Shown one piece after another: positions 9,145 through 18,638 of a DNA stretch of 64,000 bases. Location of the stretch: positions 25,708 to 89,707 of the forward strand of contig NZ_LMUT01000015.1 of assembly GCF_009765785.1 (NCBI RefSeq), in the 5' to 3' direction. The translations under genes and the position numbers were made by a program. The stretch is from Granulicella sp. L46 (lineage in GTDB: Bacteria; Acidobacteriota; Terriglobia; Terriglobales; Acidobacteriaceae). Position 1 is the stretch's first letter. Each line of letters starts with the position of its first letter. The notes beneath the pieces are model-generated. The model did not search any database. It had not been told where the DNA came from and worked only from the letters and a program-made list of their open reading frames with translations.

Positions 9145-11208
9145 TTGAAGAATGCCGCCATTGTTACAGCCGCCCTGTTGTTCCTGGCGCCCTTTGTGCA
9201 CGCGCAAACCACCCCGCCAGCACCGCCTCCCTTACTTCTTGGGTCCGCGTGGTATCCGGAACAGTGGCCCGAGTCGCGTTGGGAATCGGACCTCACCCTA
9301 ATGCAGCAGGCGCACCTGCATGTTGTTCGAGTTGGCGAGTTCGCATGGAGTTCCCTTGAACCGAGCGAAGGAAAGTTCGACCTCGACTGGCTGGAGCGCG
9401 CGATCAATCTGGCGGGAAAACACGGCATTTACACCGTCCTTGGAACGCCCACGGCAACCCCTCCCGCGTGGCTTACCACTCGCTATCCGGAAACTCTGCG
9501 CATCGACGAAAATGGCCATCGTGATGAGCACGGCAACCGCCTCCAGTACAACTGGTCGAATCCCAAATATCGTGAACTGTCGAGAATCATTGCGACCAAA
9601 CTTGCAGAACGATTCGGGCACAATCCTTATGTGATCGGCTGGCAAATCGACAACGAGATTTCGCAAACCTCTACCGATGAGGGAACACAAAAGCAGTTTC
9701 AGAGCTGGCTGCAGAGCCGCTACGGTACGCTCGACAACCTGAACGCGCGTTGGACGACGGCTTACTGGAGCGAGTCATACAGCGATTGGTCGCAGATTCC
9801 GATTCCGAAACATGGCGGTGTCGACAGCGGCAACCCTGGCCTGCTGCTTTGTTGGCGCGAGTTCATCTCGGATACGTGGCGCAGCTATTTTCTGAACCAG
9901 ATCGACGTGATTCGGCCTCTCTCCGATGGCCGACAATTCTTCACGACGAACACCATGGGATTTTTCCAGTATTACGACCATTACGTTACGGAGGCCATTC
10001 TCGACCTGGCTGCGTGGGACGACTACATGCCTGACGGCAAAGTCGATTTCATCGGCAATGGCATGGAGCACGACCTCGCTCGCGGGTTCAAGCGTAAGAA
10101 TTTCTGGGTGATGGAGACGCAGCCCGGAAACGTCAATTGGTCCAGCGTGAATGTTGCGCTCGCGCCTGGCGATGAGCGCGCGCTGGCCTGGCATGACGTT
10201 GCGCACGGTGCCGATGCGGTTAATTTTTGGCAGTGGCGGAGCGCACGCAACGGTCAAGAGCAATATCACGGTACGATTCTTGGCGCTGACGGAACTCCCC
10301 TTCCCCTCTATCCTGAAATTCAACAGATTGGGGCAGAGTTCGAGAAACTCGGGCCGCTCCTCGCCGATACGCATGTCGTCTCCGAGGTGGCGCTACTGCA
10401 TTCGTATGAGAGCCGTTGGGCGATTGAGTGGCAACCGCAGTCGAACAAATTCGACCCCCTGGAAGAGATGCGGCGCTACTATGCCCCCCTGCGACGTCGT
10501 GTTCAGTCGGTAGATATCGTGTCCCCGGACGTTGATCTTTCGGGTTACAAGCTGGTGGTCGCGCCCGCGCTGAACTTGATTACGGAGAGTCAAGCGCAAG
10601 CATTGATCGCATATGTAAAGGGCGGCGGAAACCTGGTGCTCACGCCGCGATCGGGGATGAAGGACGCCGATAACGCGCTGCAACCGGAACGTCAACCGGG
10701 CCCGCTGGCATCGCTGTTGGGTGGACGCGTTGAACAGTTCTACGCGCTTGCTGCACCGGTGGCAGTCAACGGCGAACTCCTTCAAACGCAGGCCACGACG
10801 TGGGGAGAGTTGCTCAGCACCTCCGCGCCCGATACGAAGGTCGTCCTGCGTTATGGCAAAGCGAACGGATGGCTGGATGGGAAGCCGGCGGTGATCACAC
10901 GTCGCGTGGGCAAAGGGAGCATCACCTACATCGGAACCATCTTCGATGCAGCGGCGATGCAGGTCCTGGCGGATTGGCTTTTGAAGCAGGCGAATGTTGC
11001 TGCGGCCTCGCTGATCGTTCCCGACGGCGTAGAAGCCAGCGTTCGTTATGGCAAGGACAAAGCTGTCCACATCATCGTAAACTTCTCCGAAAGGGAGCAG
11101 ACGGTGCACCTGCCAACAGCCATGATCGACGAGTTGAACCAAGGACGAAGCATCCGCGAAGTAACCCTTCCAGTCAGCGGCGTGGCGGTCCTTCGTGAAT
11201 CGCGATAG
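9145..11208 (+). CDS. Exported GH42 beta-galactosidase
   Basis: A 687-residue GH42 enzyme, expected to hydrolyse terminal beta-D-galactosides. A signal peptide ends VHAQ. The barrel opens with GSAWYPEQWPESRW, the usual GH42 beginning. The acid/base is in GWQIDNEIS (E171) and the nucleophile in WVMETQPG (E324). A trimerisation, Rossmann-like domain (about 390-600) and a small C-terminal beta domain complete the family layout and length. A signal peptide is not the rule for GH42, so this copy appears to work in the periplasm. Translation starts at TTG 9145 behind a clear AAGGAG. The next gene overlaps its end by 14 bases, indicating one transcript. It is divergent from the TonB receptor operon, suggesting a galactose-containing plant or microbial glycan. 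Confidence 0.93.
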   Translation: MKNAAIVTAALLFLAPFVHAQTTPPAPPPLLLGSAWYPEQWPESRWESDLTLMQQAHLHVVRVGEFAWSSLEPSEGKFDLDWLERAINLAGKHGIYTVLGTPTATPPAWLTTRYPETLRIDENGHRDEHGNRLQYNWSNPKYRELSRIIATKLAERFGHNPYVIGWQIDNEISQTSTDEGTQKQFQSWLQSRYGTLDNLNARWTTAYWSESYSDWSQIPIPKHGGVDSGNPGLLLCWREFISDTWRSYFLNQIDVIRPLSDGRQFFTTNTMGFFQYYDHYVTEAILDLAAWDDYMPDGKVDFIGNGMEHDLARGFKRKNFWVMETQPGNVNWSSVNVALAPGDERALAWHDVAHGADAVNFWQWRSARNGQEQYHGTILGADGTPLPLYPEIQQIGAEFEKLGPLLADTHVVSEVALLHSYESRWAIEWQPQSNKFDPLEEMRRYYAPLRRRVQSVDIVSPDVDLSGYKLVVAPALNLITESQAQALIAYVKGGGNLVLTPRSGMKDADNALQPERQPGPLASLLGGRVEQFYALAAPVAVNGELLQTQATTWGELLSTSAPDTKVVLRYGKANGWLDGKPAVITRRVGKGSITYIGTIFDAAAMQVLADWLLKQANVAAASLIVPDGVEASVRYGKDKAVHIIVNFSEREQTVHLPTAMIDELNQGRSIREVTLPVSGVAVLRESR

Positions 11209-12910
11209 TCATTCTCGCTGCGCCGGATGGGTCGTCGCCGCGATGTTTTTCTTGTTCGTTCCCTGCGGGCACTGCGCGACGTATCACGTGGACTGCGGGT
11301 CAGCTGCGACGAACAATCCGTCTGCCGAGAAGACCCTGCACACATTGGCCGAGGTAAATGAGCTCGAGCTCAGCCCGGGCGACACCCTACTCTTCAAGCG
11401 CGGCACCACATGCAGAGGCGCGCTTCAACCGCGTGGGTCCGGTACCGAAACTGCACCGATTCGTATTGCAGCATACGGCGAAGGAAGCCTGCCTCGAATC
11501 GTCGATGGCTTCACGGACGCCGCGGCCTTGCGTTTAAATAACCAGCAATTCTGGGAGATCGAGTCGCTCGATATAAGCGGCTCCACGACGTACGGCGTGC
11601 TGGTTGAATCGGCAACCGCCGCAATGCACCACATAGTCTTGCGAGACCTTCTCGTGCACAACGTTCGAGGCACGCTGAAGCATAAGGAGTCAGGCCTTGT
11701 AGTCCTTCACTCGACGGGGAAGGGTGGCAGCTTCGACGGCGTGCTCATCGATGGGGTACAGGCATTCGATACCACCCAGTGGTCGGGCATTTTTGTCTCC
11801 GATGCCGCGCACCTCCAAGTCCTTAACTCCATTGCGCACGATGTTCAGGGCGATGGCATTGTGGTGTTCAGCTCGCATGATGCTGTGATCGCTCACTCGC
11901 TCGCTTGGCATACGGGCATGCAGCACCAGGAGACCATCGGAACCCCCAACGCCATTTGGACATGGCGCTGCACGAACTGCATTGTGGAAGACAACGAGGC
12001 CTTCTTGGCCGATAGTCCGGACGTCGACGGGGGCGCATTTGATATTGACTTCGGGAATAGCCACAACACCGTGCGACGTAATTATGGCCACGACACCGAT
12101 GGCTATTGCGTGTCCGTGTTTGGAGCGTTCGGCCCGACGACGGCCAGCGTGGTCGAGGACAATCTTTGTCGCGCGAACGGACTGGCTCCTCGTCTGGCGC
12201 AACGCCAGGGCGCGATCTTGCTGATGACGTGGCAGGGCGGTTCGATCGATGGCTTGATGGTGAAGAACAATCGTGTCGAGTGGAACCCTCCCGGCGATAC
12301 ACCTGCCGTTCGGGGTGGGGCCGATCTTCAAGCGACCGGTGTTGCGTTTTCCGGGAATCAGATCCGCTCTACAGGAATCAGCTTCATCGATCCGGAACTG
12401 AAGTACGCGGGCGACCACAACATCTACTCGGTCTCGAGCGTAGGTGCCTCCGAGCTTGCTGCCGCGAAGATGCGTTTTCTGAAGCTTCCGGAATCGAATT
12501 CAACGATTCAAGTTTGGAATGGGCCGCAGGTATCCCGAGCGGCTGGTACGTGGTCACTCGTCACGACCGATTCTAGCGATAGCGGGGGGCGCGATCGCAT
12601 GCGCACAACGCTTGTTCAACTGATGAGCGCCTCTCTGCAGTTTGGGCACGCTGGTTTGCGAGTCACACTTGCAGGGGATGCGGATGTACTGGCATTGGCG
12701 ACCGATTGGCAGCTTCCGGAAGCTGGTGTTGTGCTGCAAGCTCGAGCCCCCGGCACGCCGCCGTCGCTCAAGCTCATCTCGCCCGCCGACGAGATCATCA
12801 GAGAGTGGAACAATCCCGGCTGCGTGGAGTTGGGGTCGGCACTCAACGAGCATCTCGGAAGGCCGAACTTCGCGTTTCTCCCCTTCGAATACGTGCGCGC
12901 TACCGATTAA
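11195..12910 (+). CDS. Secreted right-handed parallel beta-helix protein
   Basis: A 571-residue exported protein starting at GTG 11195, inside the end of the GH42 gene. After the signal peptide comes a short module (TYHVDCGS, then PGDTLLFKRGTTCRG) typical of the start of pectate-lyase-like beta-helices. Repeated coils follow, for example QFWEIESLDISG, DGVLIDGVQAFDT and NCIVEDNEAF. The C-terminal 120 residues form a separate, probably beta-rich, domain. Such proteins can be polysaccharide lyases, GH28-like hydrolases or carbohydrate-binding proteins. No recognisable catalytic triad was found, so enzymatic activity is not claimed. The overlap with the beta-galactosidase gene implies a shared function in glycan breakdown. 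Confidence 0.75.
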   Translation: MNRDSHSRCAGWVVAAMFFLFVPCGHCATYHVDCGSAATNNPSAEKTLHTLAEVNELELSPGDTLLFKRGTTCRGALQPRGSGTETAPIRIAAYGEGSLPRIVDGFTDAAALRLNNQQFWEIESLDISGSTTYGVLVESATAAMHHIVLRDLLVHNVRGTLKHKESGLVVLHSTGKGGSFDGVLIDGVQAFDTTQWSGIFVSDAAHLQVLNSIAHDVQGDGIVVFSSHDAVIAHSLAWHTGMQHQETIGTPNAIWTWRCTNCIVEDNEAFLADSPDVDGGAFDIDFGNSHNTVRRNYGHDTDGYCVSVFGAFGPTTASVVEDNLCRANGLAPRLAQRQGAILLMTWQGGSIDGLMVKNNRVEWNPPGDTPAVRGGADLQATGVAFSGNQIRSTGISFIDPELKYAGDHNIYSVSSVGASELAAAKMRFLKLPESNSTIQVWNGPQVSRAAGTWSLVTTDSSDSGGRDRMRTTLVQLMSASLQFGHAGLRVTLAGDADVLALATDWQLPEAGVVLQARAPGTPPSLKLISPADEIIREWNNPGCVELGSALNEHLGRPNFAFLPFEYVRATD

Positions 12911-12916
12911 CGCTGC

Positions 12917-14194
12917 TTATCTCCTGCGGAGTTCAAAGTTGTGAGATTTAGGGGCAGCTTGTTTGTAGATGGTCGTGGCAAGCTCGTTTTCAGCCGCTTG
13001 CAAACGCACTTCCGCCGCTGCCGGATCAGGCTGCTGGGCAGTTTCCGCACTCAGGATAAAACGTGACTCGTCCAGCGTCGCTCGGCGGTTTTCTTCCCAA
13101 TCGATACCGCGCGCCTGATCAAGCATTGGCGTCTTGAGAAGAGCCAGATTCACGCCTTGCTCCAGCGTCTCGGCGGAAAAGCTCGCTATCATCTTTCGAT
13201 CGATCCAAAGATCGTAGCTCCCTGCAGGCAGTCCACGGACACGTATCATTTGGCGATCGAGCTTCTCGATTTCGGACTCCTTGAGGAGCACGGCTGTCAT
13301 TGCATCATTAAGATCGAGCGGAAGCGGCAACGCCTCGTCGAGCTGGGTCCAACGCAACCCAGTGGGCGTCTTTTGCAGATCAGATATTTTTGTCCGCGCC
13401 GCAGCGGATACCTTCGCGTCCTCTGCCGTAATGGTGACGTCGCTGACCACGGGATCGACCTGCCACGCCTCCATCACGGCGGCCGCCATGATCCATTGAG
13501 CGCCGGGGCCAGGATGGATTCGGTCTGGAATCAACAATGGAGCGAGAGTCGGGAAGTCGGTCGCTGCATGACTCAGAGCGCCTGCCAGCCGGTGATGAAA
13601 ATCTACGATGAACACCGGTGCTTCGCTGTGCGCCTTCCTCTGCGCTGCGAGCTCTGCGACGTCGTCGGCAATCGCATCGATTGTTTTTGAGTACCCAGGG
13701 AACTCCGTTCCGTGCGTGATTTCATCGTACGGCGTCGGCAGAATTAACGTGAGGGCCGCTTTGGGGTTCTCTCGCGTCAGTGTATCCAGCAGATCGTTGT
13801 AGCCTTTCCGAAATGCCGAGTCGATTTGCGGTGTCATGGACACATACCCGCCGTCATTCATCCCGAGCATCACGGTAATCATTGCAGGATGAAACGCAGT
13901 TACGTCGCGCTGGACACGCTGCTGCATGGTCCCCGCATAGCCGCCCCAGGTGGCATCGCCAGGAACGCCGGCATTGACAAATCGAACGCGCATGGTGGGA
14001 TAACGGGTGAGAGTAAACTCTTCCACAAACCTTGTATAAAGGTGCAGCGCGGTGATGCTGTCCCCATAGAACACGACGGTATCGCCGTCTTTGATTGCCA
14101 GACCTCGCACGGCGGGATCCTGTGCTTTTAGATGGGCGCTCGAGCCAACGATCAGGCACAGAACAATCGCGCTTAGGACGTACCAATACTTCAT
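12917..14194 (-). CDS. Exported SGNH/GDSL hydrolase, probable carbohydrate acetylesterase
   Basis: A 425-residue secreted esterase. The SGNH blocks are present in order: FYGDSIT (nucleophile Ser), NAGVPGDATWGG (Gly), MLGMNDGG (Asn) and DRIHPGPGAQW (Asp and His). The N-terminal 270 residues form the hydrolase, and a C-terminal extension found in secreted relatives follows. ATG 14194 is chosen because a signal peptide begins there; an in-frame ATG at 14233 would add 13 residues and intrude on the LacI promoter. It is convergent with the beta-helix gene (6 bases apart) and divergent from the LacI gene. De-acetylation of a decorated polysaccharide is the likely job, inferred from context. Confidence 0.82.
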   Translation of the reverse strand: MKYWYVLSAIVLCLIVGSSAHLKAQDPAVRGLAIKDGDTVVFYGDSITALHLYTRFVEEFTLTRYPTMRVRFVNAGVPGDATWGGYAGTMQQRVQRDVTAFHPAMITVMLGMNDGGYVSMTPQIDSAFRKGYNDLLDTLTRENPKAALTLILPTPYDEITHGTEFPGYSKTIDAIADDVAELAAQRKAHSEAPVFIVDFHHRLAGALSHAATDFPTLAPLLIPDRIHPGPGAQWIMAAAVMEAWQVDPVVSDVTITAEDAKVSAAARTKISDLQKTPTGLRWTQLDEALPLPLDLNDAMTAVLLKESEIEKLDRQMIRVRGLPAGSYDLWIDRKMIASFSAETLEQGVNLALLKTPMLDQARGIDWEENRRATLDESRFILSAETAQQPDPAAAEVRLQAAENELATTIYKQAAPKSHNFELRRR

Positions 14195-14254
14195 AGAAGT
14201 GAAGCCCTCCGCCAAACCACCTATCATCCTCATTTAGAGTAGTTCTGTAAAGAT

Positions 14255-14259
14255 GGAGG
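14255..14259 (+). promoter_or_regulatory. Ribosome binding site GGAGG before GTG start of LacI gene
   Basis: GGAGG lies 10 bases before the GTG at 14270 and supports that start, because no ATG lies in frame before the HTH motif. Confidence 0.6.
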
Positions 14260-14269
14260 CCGTACGCGC

Positions 14270-15370
14270 GTGGTTACGAAAGCAACAGCATCGCGGGACA
14301 AGGGCAAAGCGTCGAAGCCTTTGAAACGTAAACGCGGAATCCATGCGGTGGCTGAGCTCGCGGGCGTGTCCATCTCCACTGTCTCGCGGGTGATGAACGG
14401 TGCGACCAACGTTGACATCAAGATCAGCCGGAGGGTCTGGAAGGCGGTTTCCGAAACATCCTACGTTCCGAACCGACACGCTCAGGCGCTCATCTCGGGC
14501 CGCACTCGATTGATCGGGCTGCTGGTACCGGACATCATGAATCCGTTCTTCCCTGAGCTCATTCACGGCTTTGAACAAGCGGCAGCGGAGGAGGGATTCG
14601 GCATCCTGATCGGTTCCACGCATGACCACTCGAACGAGACGGCGGAGTGGGTGCGCCGGATGTTGCAGCACGGAATCGAAGGCCTCGCGCTGCTGACCTT
14701 CAAGGAGGAGAGCGCCGAAGTTTACGCGCTGCTCCGAAAGATTCCGTGGGTCCAGCTTGAAATCAGCGCGAAGGCAAAGGGCCCCGGGACAGTTTCAATC
14801 GACTATGAGACCGGGATTCGGCAGGCTGTCCAACACCTCGCCGCGTTGGGCCATCGCGATATCGTATTTGCTGCGGGCGCTGCTAACGATTTCACCGCCG
14901 AGCTTCGACGGAAAGCCTTCCGAAAGTCCATACGCGAGATCGGCATCGAACCGAACATATACAACGAAGATCACACGCTGGAAGGTGGCATCTCGGCGGC
15001 GCAGAAGATCCTCGAGCGCGAGGTTTTACCGACGGCCATTATTTGTTCGAACGACCTGATGGCGATTGGTGCGCTGAAAATCCTGCATTCGGCGGCCCTG
15101 CAGGTTCCCGGCGATGTATCGGTAATTGGACTTGATGATATTCATCTGGCCCAGTTCACTTCCCCGCCGCTGAGCACCATCCGACTGCCCCGAACGCAAC
15201 TCGCCGAAACGTGCTTCGAGGCCCTCTTCCAGATGCTTCGGCCGAACGCTCGACCACCGCGTGGAGAGCGCGTCTCTACAGATTTAATCGTCCGCGAATC
15301 GACAGGCTTCCCTCCCCATGCTTTGCAATCGAAGGCAAGAGCGAGCAAAACGAAGCCCCGCTCCGCATAA
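14270..15370 (+). CDS. LacI-family transcriptional regulator
   Basis: A 366-residue DNA-binding repressor or activator. The N-terminal helix-turn-helix (AVAELAGVSISTVSRVMNG, about 26-45) and hinge are followed by a periplasmic-binding-protein-like sugar domain with the family signatures GLLVPDIMNPFF and VIGLDDIHLAQFTSPPLSTI. The extra basic N-terminus (KRKRG) is slightly long for the family. Translation starts at GTG with a GGAGG site. It is divergent from the SGNH esterase and lies between the hydrolases and the sugar symporter, so it probably senses a breakdown product and controls the surrounding cluster. The inverted repeats at 8873 and 9042 are candidate targets. Confidence 0.93.
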   Translation: MVTKATASRDKGKASKPLKRKRGIHAVAELAGVSISTVSRVMNGATNVDIKISRRVWKAVSETSYVPNRHAQALISGRTRLIGLLVPDIMNPFFPELIHGFEQAAAEEGFGILIGSTHDHSNETAEWVRRMLQHGIEGLALLTFKEESAEVYALLRKIPWVQLEISAKAKGPGTVSIDYETGIRQAVQHLAALGHRDIVFAAGAANDFTAELRRKAFRKSIREIGIEPNIYNEDHTLEGGISAAQKILEREVLPTAIICSNDLMAIGALKILHSAALQVPGDVSVIGLDDIHLAQFTSPPLSTIRLPRTQLAETCFEALFQMLRPNARPPRGERVSTDLIVRESTGFPPHALQSKARASKTKPRSA

Positions 15371-15393
15371 GAACGGATTATCCCCTTGGCACC

Positions 15394-17022
15394 TCACCAC
15401 CAAAGAACATTCACAACCACGCAGACAACGAGCAGCGTGCCCGCGAGACACCAGACTGTAACAGAAGCCTTCGGCGGGGAGGGTCTCATGGCCTCGATGT
15501 TCACCGGCTGGATCTGCGAACGTCTGAGTAGCGACAACAAGTGGGCCGCATTACATACCAGGGCGGCTGCGGCAAAGCTGACGATCGCCGAATAAAAATT
15601 TGCGCTAAGCCTGCTGCCACTGGGAAGCCATCTCTCCGCGAACGCTAGTTGGATGCCGGCACCTGCGAGGATTCCCGCGCCCGCGCCGGTGATCGCGCTG
15701 GCGGCGGCTGTTTGCCGCGAAATCATGCCAGTAAGCAAGACGGCGAAGAATGGAATGACGAACAGGGAGAAGATCAGCAATACGAACGCGGAGAGATTTT
15801 CGAAGCTCCGCGTCCACAGCGCGACAACAATACCGATGGCAACACAGCAAACACTGGCGGCTCGACCGACGTTCCGATAATGCGACTCCGTCCGGCGAGA
15901 ACTCAAAAATGGACGATAGATTTCTCCTGTCCACAGCGAGGAGAAAGCGGAGATATTTGCAGCAAGGCTGTTGAGTAAGCCGGCAATCAACGCGGCAATG
16001 CCCACCCCGAGCAGACGCCGTCCATAGAGAGTGGCGATGAGCGCCGGTGAGGTTTCGTCCAGTGCGGTGCCGGGTTGGGCCTGAATGTGCCCACTCATGA
16101 GAATCACAGGGACGACCACAACGATCGCGAACAGTAACTTGCCAAACCCGGCAATCAGCGGCACTTTGCGTGCCGATTCAAGATCGCGTGCGGTGAGGGC
16201 TCGCTGCACCAAACCATAATCCGTACACCAGTAGGAGAAGCTGATCACCCCGCCAAGCCCTACCAGCACACCCACTAAATCCAGTTGCGATGTGCTCGAA
16301 ACAATGGGTGTCTCTCGCCACATGTGCCAATACTGACCAGTGTGTATGAGTCCTCCGTAATGAGCCTTATGGCTGAAGTAGAGAAGCGGCAGCAGGCCTG
16401 CGAACATAAAAAGAAATTGCAGAACTTCGTTATATACAGTCGCGCGAAAGCCGCCAATTAAAACGTAAGCAAGAACAATTGATCCGAAGACAAGAATCGC
16501 CAAAAGAAATGGCCAGTCCATGGTGATGTGGGTTACTTCAGCCAGGCCGTACAGACTAATGCCCGTGTACAGCGTAGACGCAATCAGAATCGCGACCGCG
16601 TTCAATAGCCGCACGTTCGGTCCGAACCGCTGGCCGAAATACTCCGGCATGCTGCGCGCGCCACTTTGCACGTACGCTGGAATCATCACAAGGCTTAGGA
16701 AAATCAGCGCCGGAATCGCGCCGATCCAGTAAAAGTTAAACGCTTGCACACCATAGCGAAAAGCGATTCCACTCAACCCAAGAACCTCCAGCGCCCCACA
16801 GTTGCACGCCAAAAAGGAGATGGAAGCGACCCAGGTGGGCAGAGATCCAGTCGCATTTAAATAGTCATTGGAACTGCGATGAAAGCGGGCGGACGCGTAC
16901 GCTATGCAGATCGAAACACAGCAATACAACGAAACAATTGTGAATGTCACCACTATCGAGAATGCCAATGAAACTCCGGCCTGCCAATCGAATCGGAACT
17001 CATCTGATCCTAACTGGGCCAA
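15394..17022 (-). CDS. Sodium:solute symporter (SSS family), probable sugar transporter
   Basis: A 542-residue inner-membrane protein with about 13-14 hydrophobic segments and the SSS hallmark ARSMPEYFGQRFGPNVRLL. Such transporters use the sodium gradient to bring sugars or related solutes into the cytoplasm. The lack of a signal peptide and the even spread of membrane helices fit SglT/PanF-type permeases. The chosen start is TTG 17022; a GGAGGG lies upstream at a somewhat long distance, and a shorter start near residue 19 is also possible. It converges on the LacI gene (22 bases between stops). Context suggests import of the monosaccharide released by the neighbouring hydrolases. Confidence 0.88.
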   Translation of the reverse strand: MAQLGSDEFRFDWQAGVSLAFSIVVTFTIVSLYCCVSICIAYASARFHRSSNDYLNATGSLPTWVASISFLACNCGALEVLGLSGIAFRYGVQAFNFYWIGAIPALIFLSLVMIPAYVQSGARSMPEYFGQRFGPNVRLLNAVAILIASTLYTGISLYGLAEVTHITMDWPFLLAILVFGSIVLAYVLIGGFRATVYNEVLQFLFMFAGLLPLLYFSHKAHYGGLIHTGQYWHMWRETPIVSSTSQLDLVGVLVGLGGVISFSYWCTDYGLVQRALTARDLESARKVPLIAGFGKLLFAIVVVVPVILMSGHIQAQPGTALDETSPALIATLYGRRLLGVGIAALIAGLLNSLAANISAFSSLWTGEIYRPFLSSRRTESHYRNVGRAASVCCVAIGIVVALWTRSFENLSAFVLLIFSLFVIPFFAVLLTGMISRQTAAASAITGAGAGILAGAGIQLAFAERWLPSGSRLSANFYSAIVSFAAAALVCNAAHLLSLLRRSQIQPVNIEAMRPSPPKASVTVWCLAGTLLVVCVVVNVLWW

Positions 17023-17131
17023 AGCTCAATCGTACCCTCCGAAAGAGCGTGGTCGCGGCAAGTTCAGGCTGTCTGGCATTTCCGCTTGTCGAATTGTCTG
17101 AAATGTTCGGCATGCGGCAACATCGAATTGC

Positions 17132-17659
17132 TTAAAAGTGGCAGTTCCCCGGCTCAGCCGCTTCGATCCGGCGCGAGGCATTCGCGGGAACAATCTGTAC
17201 AGCAACCGTCCGTGCCTCCACACTCCCTTCGTTTCGAAGAACGTGGACGTGATCCCCGCCGGGATCAACAAACCCCATACCTGCTTTGTAAACATGGCCC
17301 TTGCAGCCAGGATCGTGCTCTTCATAATCGGTCACCGTTCCTGCCGTGACGATAATCAGGCTGTGCCCGGGATGCGAGTGCCAGCCGCTACTGCCGCCCG
17401 GTGCCCAAACATTTTCCTGCACATACATGTCGGACTTCCCCCAAGTCTCTTGCAGCGACAGCCAGAGTTGATCATTCCCCCGCGCTTTCAGTCCGTGCGG
17501 AGACGAACTAGAGACGTTGATTTCGCCAAACCGACCCACGGCGATCAATCGAGTCCCATACCCTTCCGGTGGTTTCCCCAACACTCTTCCGGGATAAGAG
17601 GAACCTGTCGCCGCAATCGAGATGCCCAACAAGATCAGGCACGTTTGGCTCGTTCGCAT
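17132..17659 (-). CDS. Exported cupin-domain protein
   Basis: A 175-residue protein with a short hydrophobic N-terminus and one cupin beta-barrel. GWHSHPGHSLIIVTAGT supplies the first metal-binding motif, and GGDHVHVLRNEG the second, conserved His-containing motif. Cupins of this size can be isomerases, dioxygenases or sugar-binding proteins. The sequence does not reveal which. It lies 109 bases upstream of the symporter in the same direction and may share its transcript. Confidence 0.7.
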   Translation of the reverse strand: MRTSQTCLILLGISIAATGSSYPGRVLGKPPEGYGTRLIAVGRFGEINVSSSSPHGLKARGNDQLWLSLQETWGKSDMYVQENVWAPGGSSGWHSHPGHSLIIVTAGTVTDYEEHDPGCKGHVYKAGMGFVDPGGDHVHVLRNEGSVEARTVAVQIVPANASRRIEAAEPGNCHF

Positions 17660-17784
17660 GTCAACCTGCTTTCCTCAAAATGCCCGGACACCTATGCATT
17701 GAGATGGCGACCACTTGCTGCAAGACGCCCCACACGGAAACGTGAACGGGGCGCCCCTTCGAGCACGGCATCGATCGTGTGGAT

Positions 17785-18432
17785 CTATCGACCTCTATGG
17801 TCAAAGTCCCAATATTTGTCGTCCGGATCGCTTGCCGCCATCTTGACGACGCCGTGGATCGGCTGCGGCCCGAAGTGGGATGTCGCATCGCCGGTGAACA
17901 CCAGCGTGATGTTTGCATTCGCGACCGAGTACGGTGCGTTGTCCACTCCGGTAACGCACACCTGCAGAACGGAGGACGGCGGCTTCGTCTCGAAGGGCGC
18001 GTTGTTTCCATTCCCCGTCAACAGGCTGACCGTGCCACTTATCTGAAAGCCGCTGGTGGGGACAGGGGTCGCGTACGTGGGGCAACCGATCATGTCCCAG
18101 CTGATCTTAATCTTGGTCAGCCGAATGTGGTGGGTGTGGGGGTTCACCAGGGGCTGTGTCGGATCAACCGCGCCCTCCGCCGTCCTTCCAAAGCCAGACA
18201 TCGTCATGTCCGCCGAGAAGTCGGCCGTCTCCCGGTCCGGCCCGAGTTCCATGGACCATTGGCCATGCATCTCCCATGGGCTGCCTTTGACGTTCGCGCT
18301 CAATGGCGAATAGTCGTTGATCAGGCCGCTCAAGTGGACCGACTTACGCTCCTGGCCCAAAGCGAAGGTGACCGGAAGCAATAAAAGCAGGGCAAGTACG
18401 GGTACCGCGGAATTCAGGATATGGCGTTTCAT
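17785..18432 (-). CDS. Secreted protein of unknown function
   Basis: A 215-residue protein with a clear signal peptide ending ALGQ. ATG 18432 follows an AGAGG-type binding site; the frame runs on upstream to 18930 but that part looks non-coding. The mature part is beta-rich (VHLSGLINDYSP, WEMHGQWSMELG, GFQISGTVSLLTGNG) with two cysteines, resembling exported lipocalin- or jelly-roll-like proteins. I do not recognise the family. It is divergent from the propeller regulator at 18639 with a 206-base gap, so it is a possible target of that regulator. Confidence 0.65.
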   Translation of the reverse strand: MKRHILNSAVPVLALLLLLPVTFALGQERKSVHLSGLINDYSPLSANVKGSPWEMHGQWSMELGPDRETADFSADMTMSGFGRTAEGAVDPTQPLVNPHTHHIRLTKIKISWDMIGCPTYATPVPTSGFQISGTVSLLTGNGNNAPFETKPPSSVLQVCVTGVDNAPYSVANANITLVFTGDATSHFGPQPIHGVVKMAASDPDDKYWDFDHRGR

Positions 18433-18638
18433 GAAAAACCTCTGTCGTGGCGATTGACGTCCAAACTCACGGACACCATCCGCCATGCGGGCGTACACGT
18501 TCAAGAGGTAAAGCGCAGAAGTGGCGCCGTTTCCCCGCTTTGCTATGCAATGCCGTCCTTTGCCGCCCCGTAGTAAAGCAGCGGTACAATTTGGGTTCCC
18601 GCATTCGGCACGACAGCGGACCCAACCTGGAGCGCGCG

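Noticed and set aside
18447-18638. 64-codon N-terminal extension of the propeller regulator
   Set aside because: Arg/Cys-rich and not family-like, lying in the gap shared with the divergent gene. The HTH domain begins shortly after ATG 18639.
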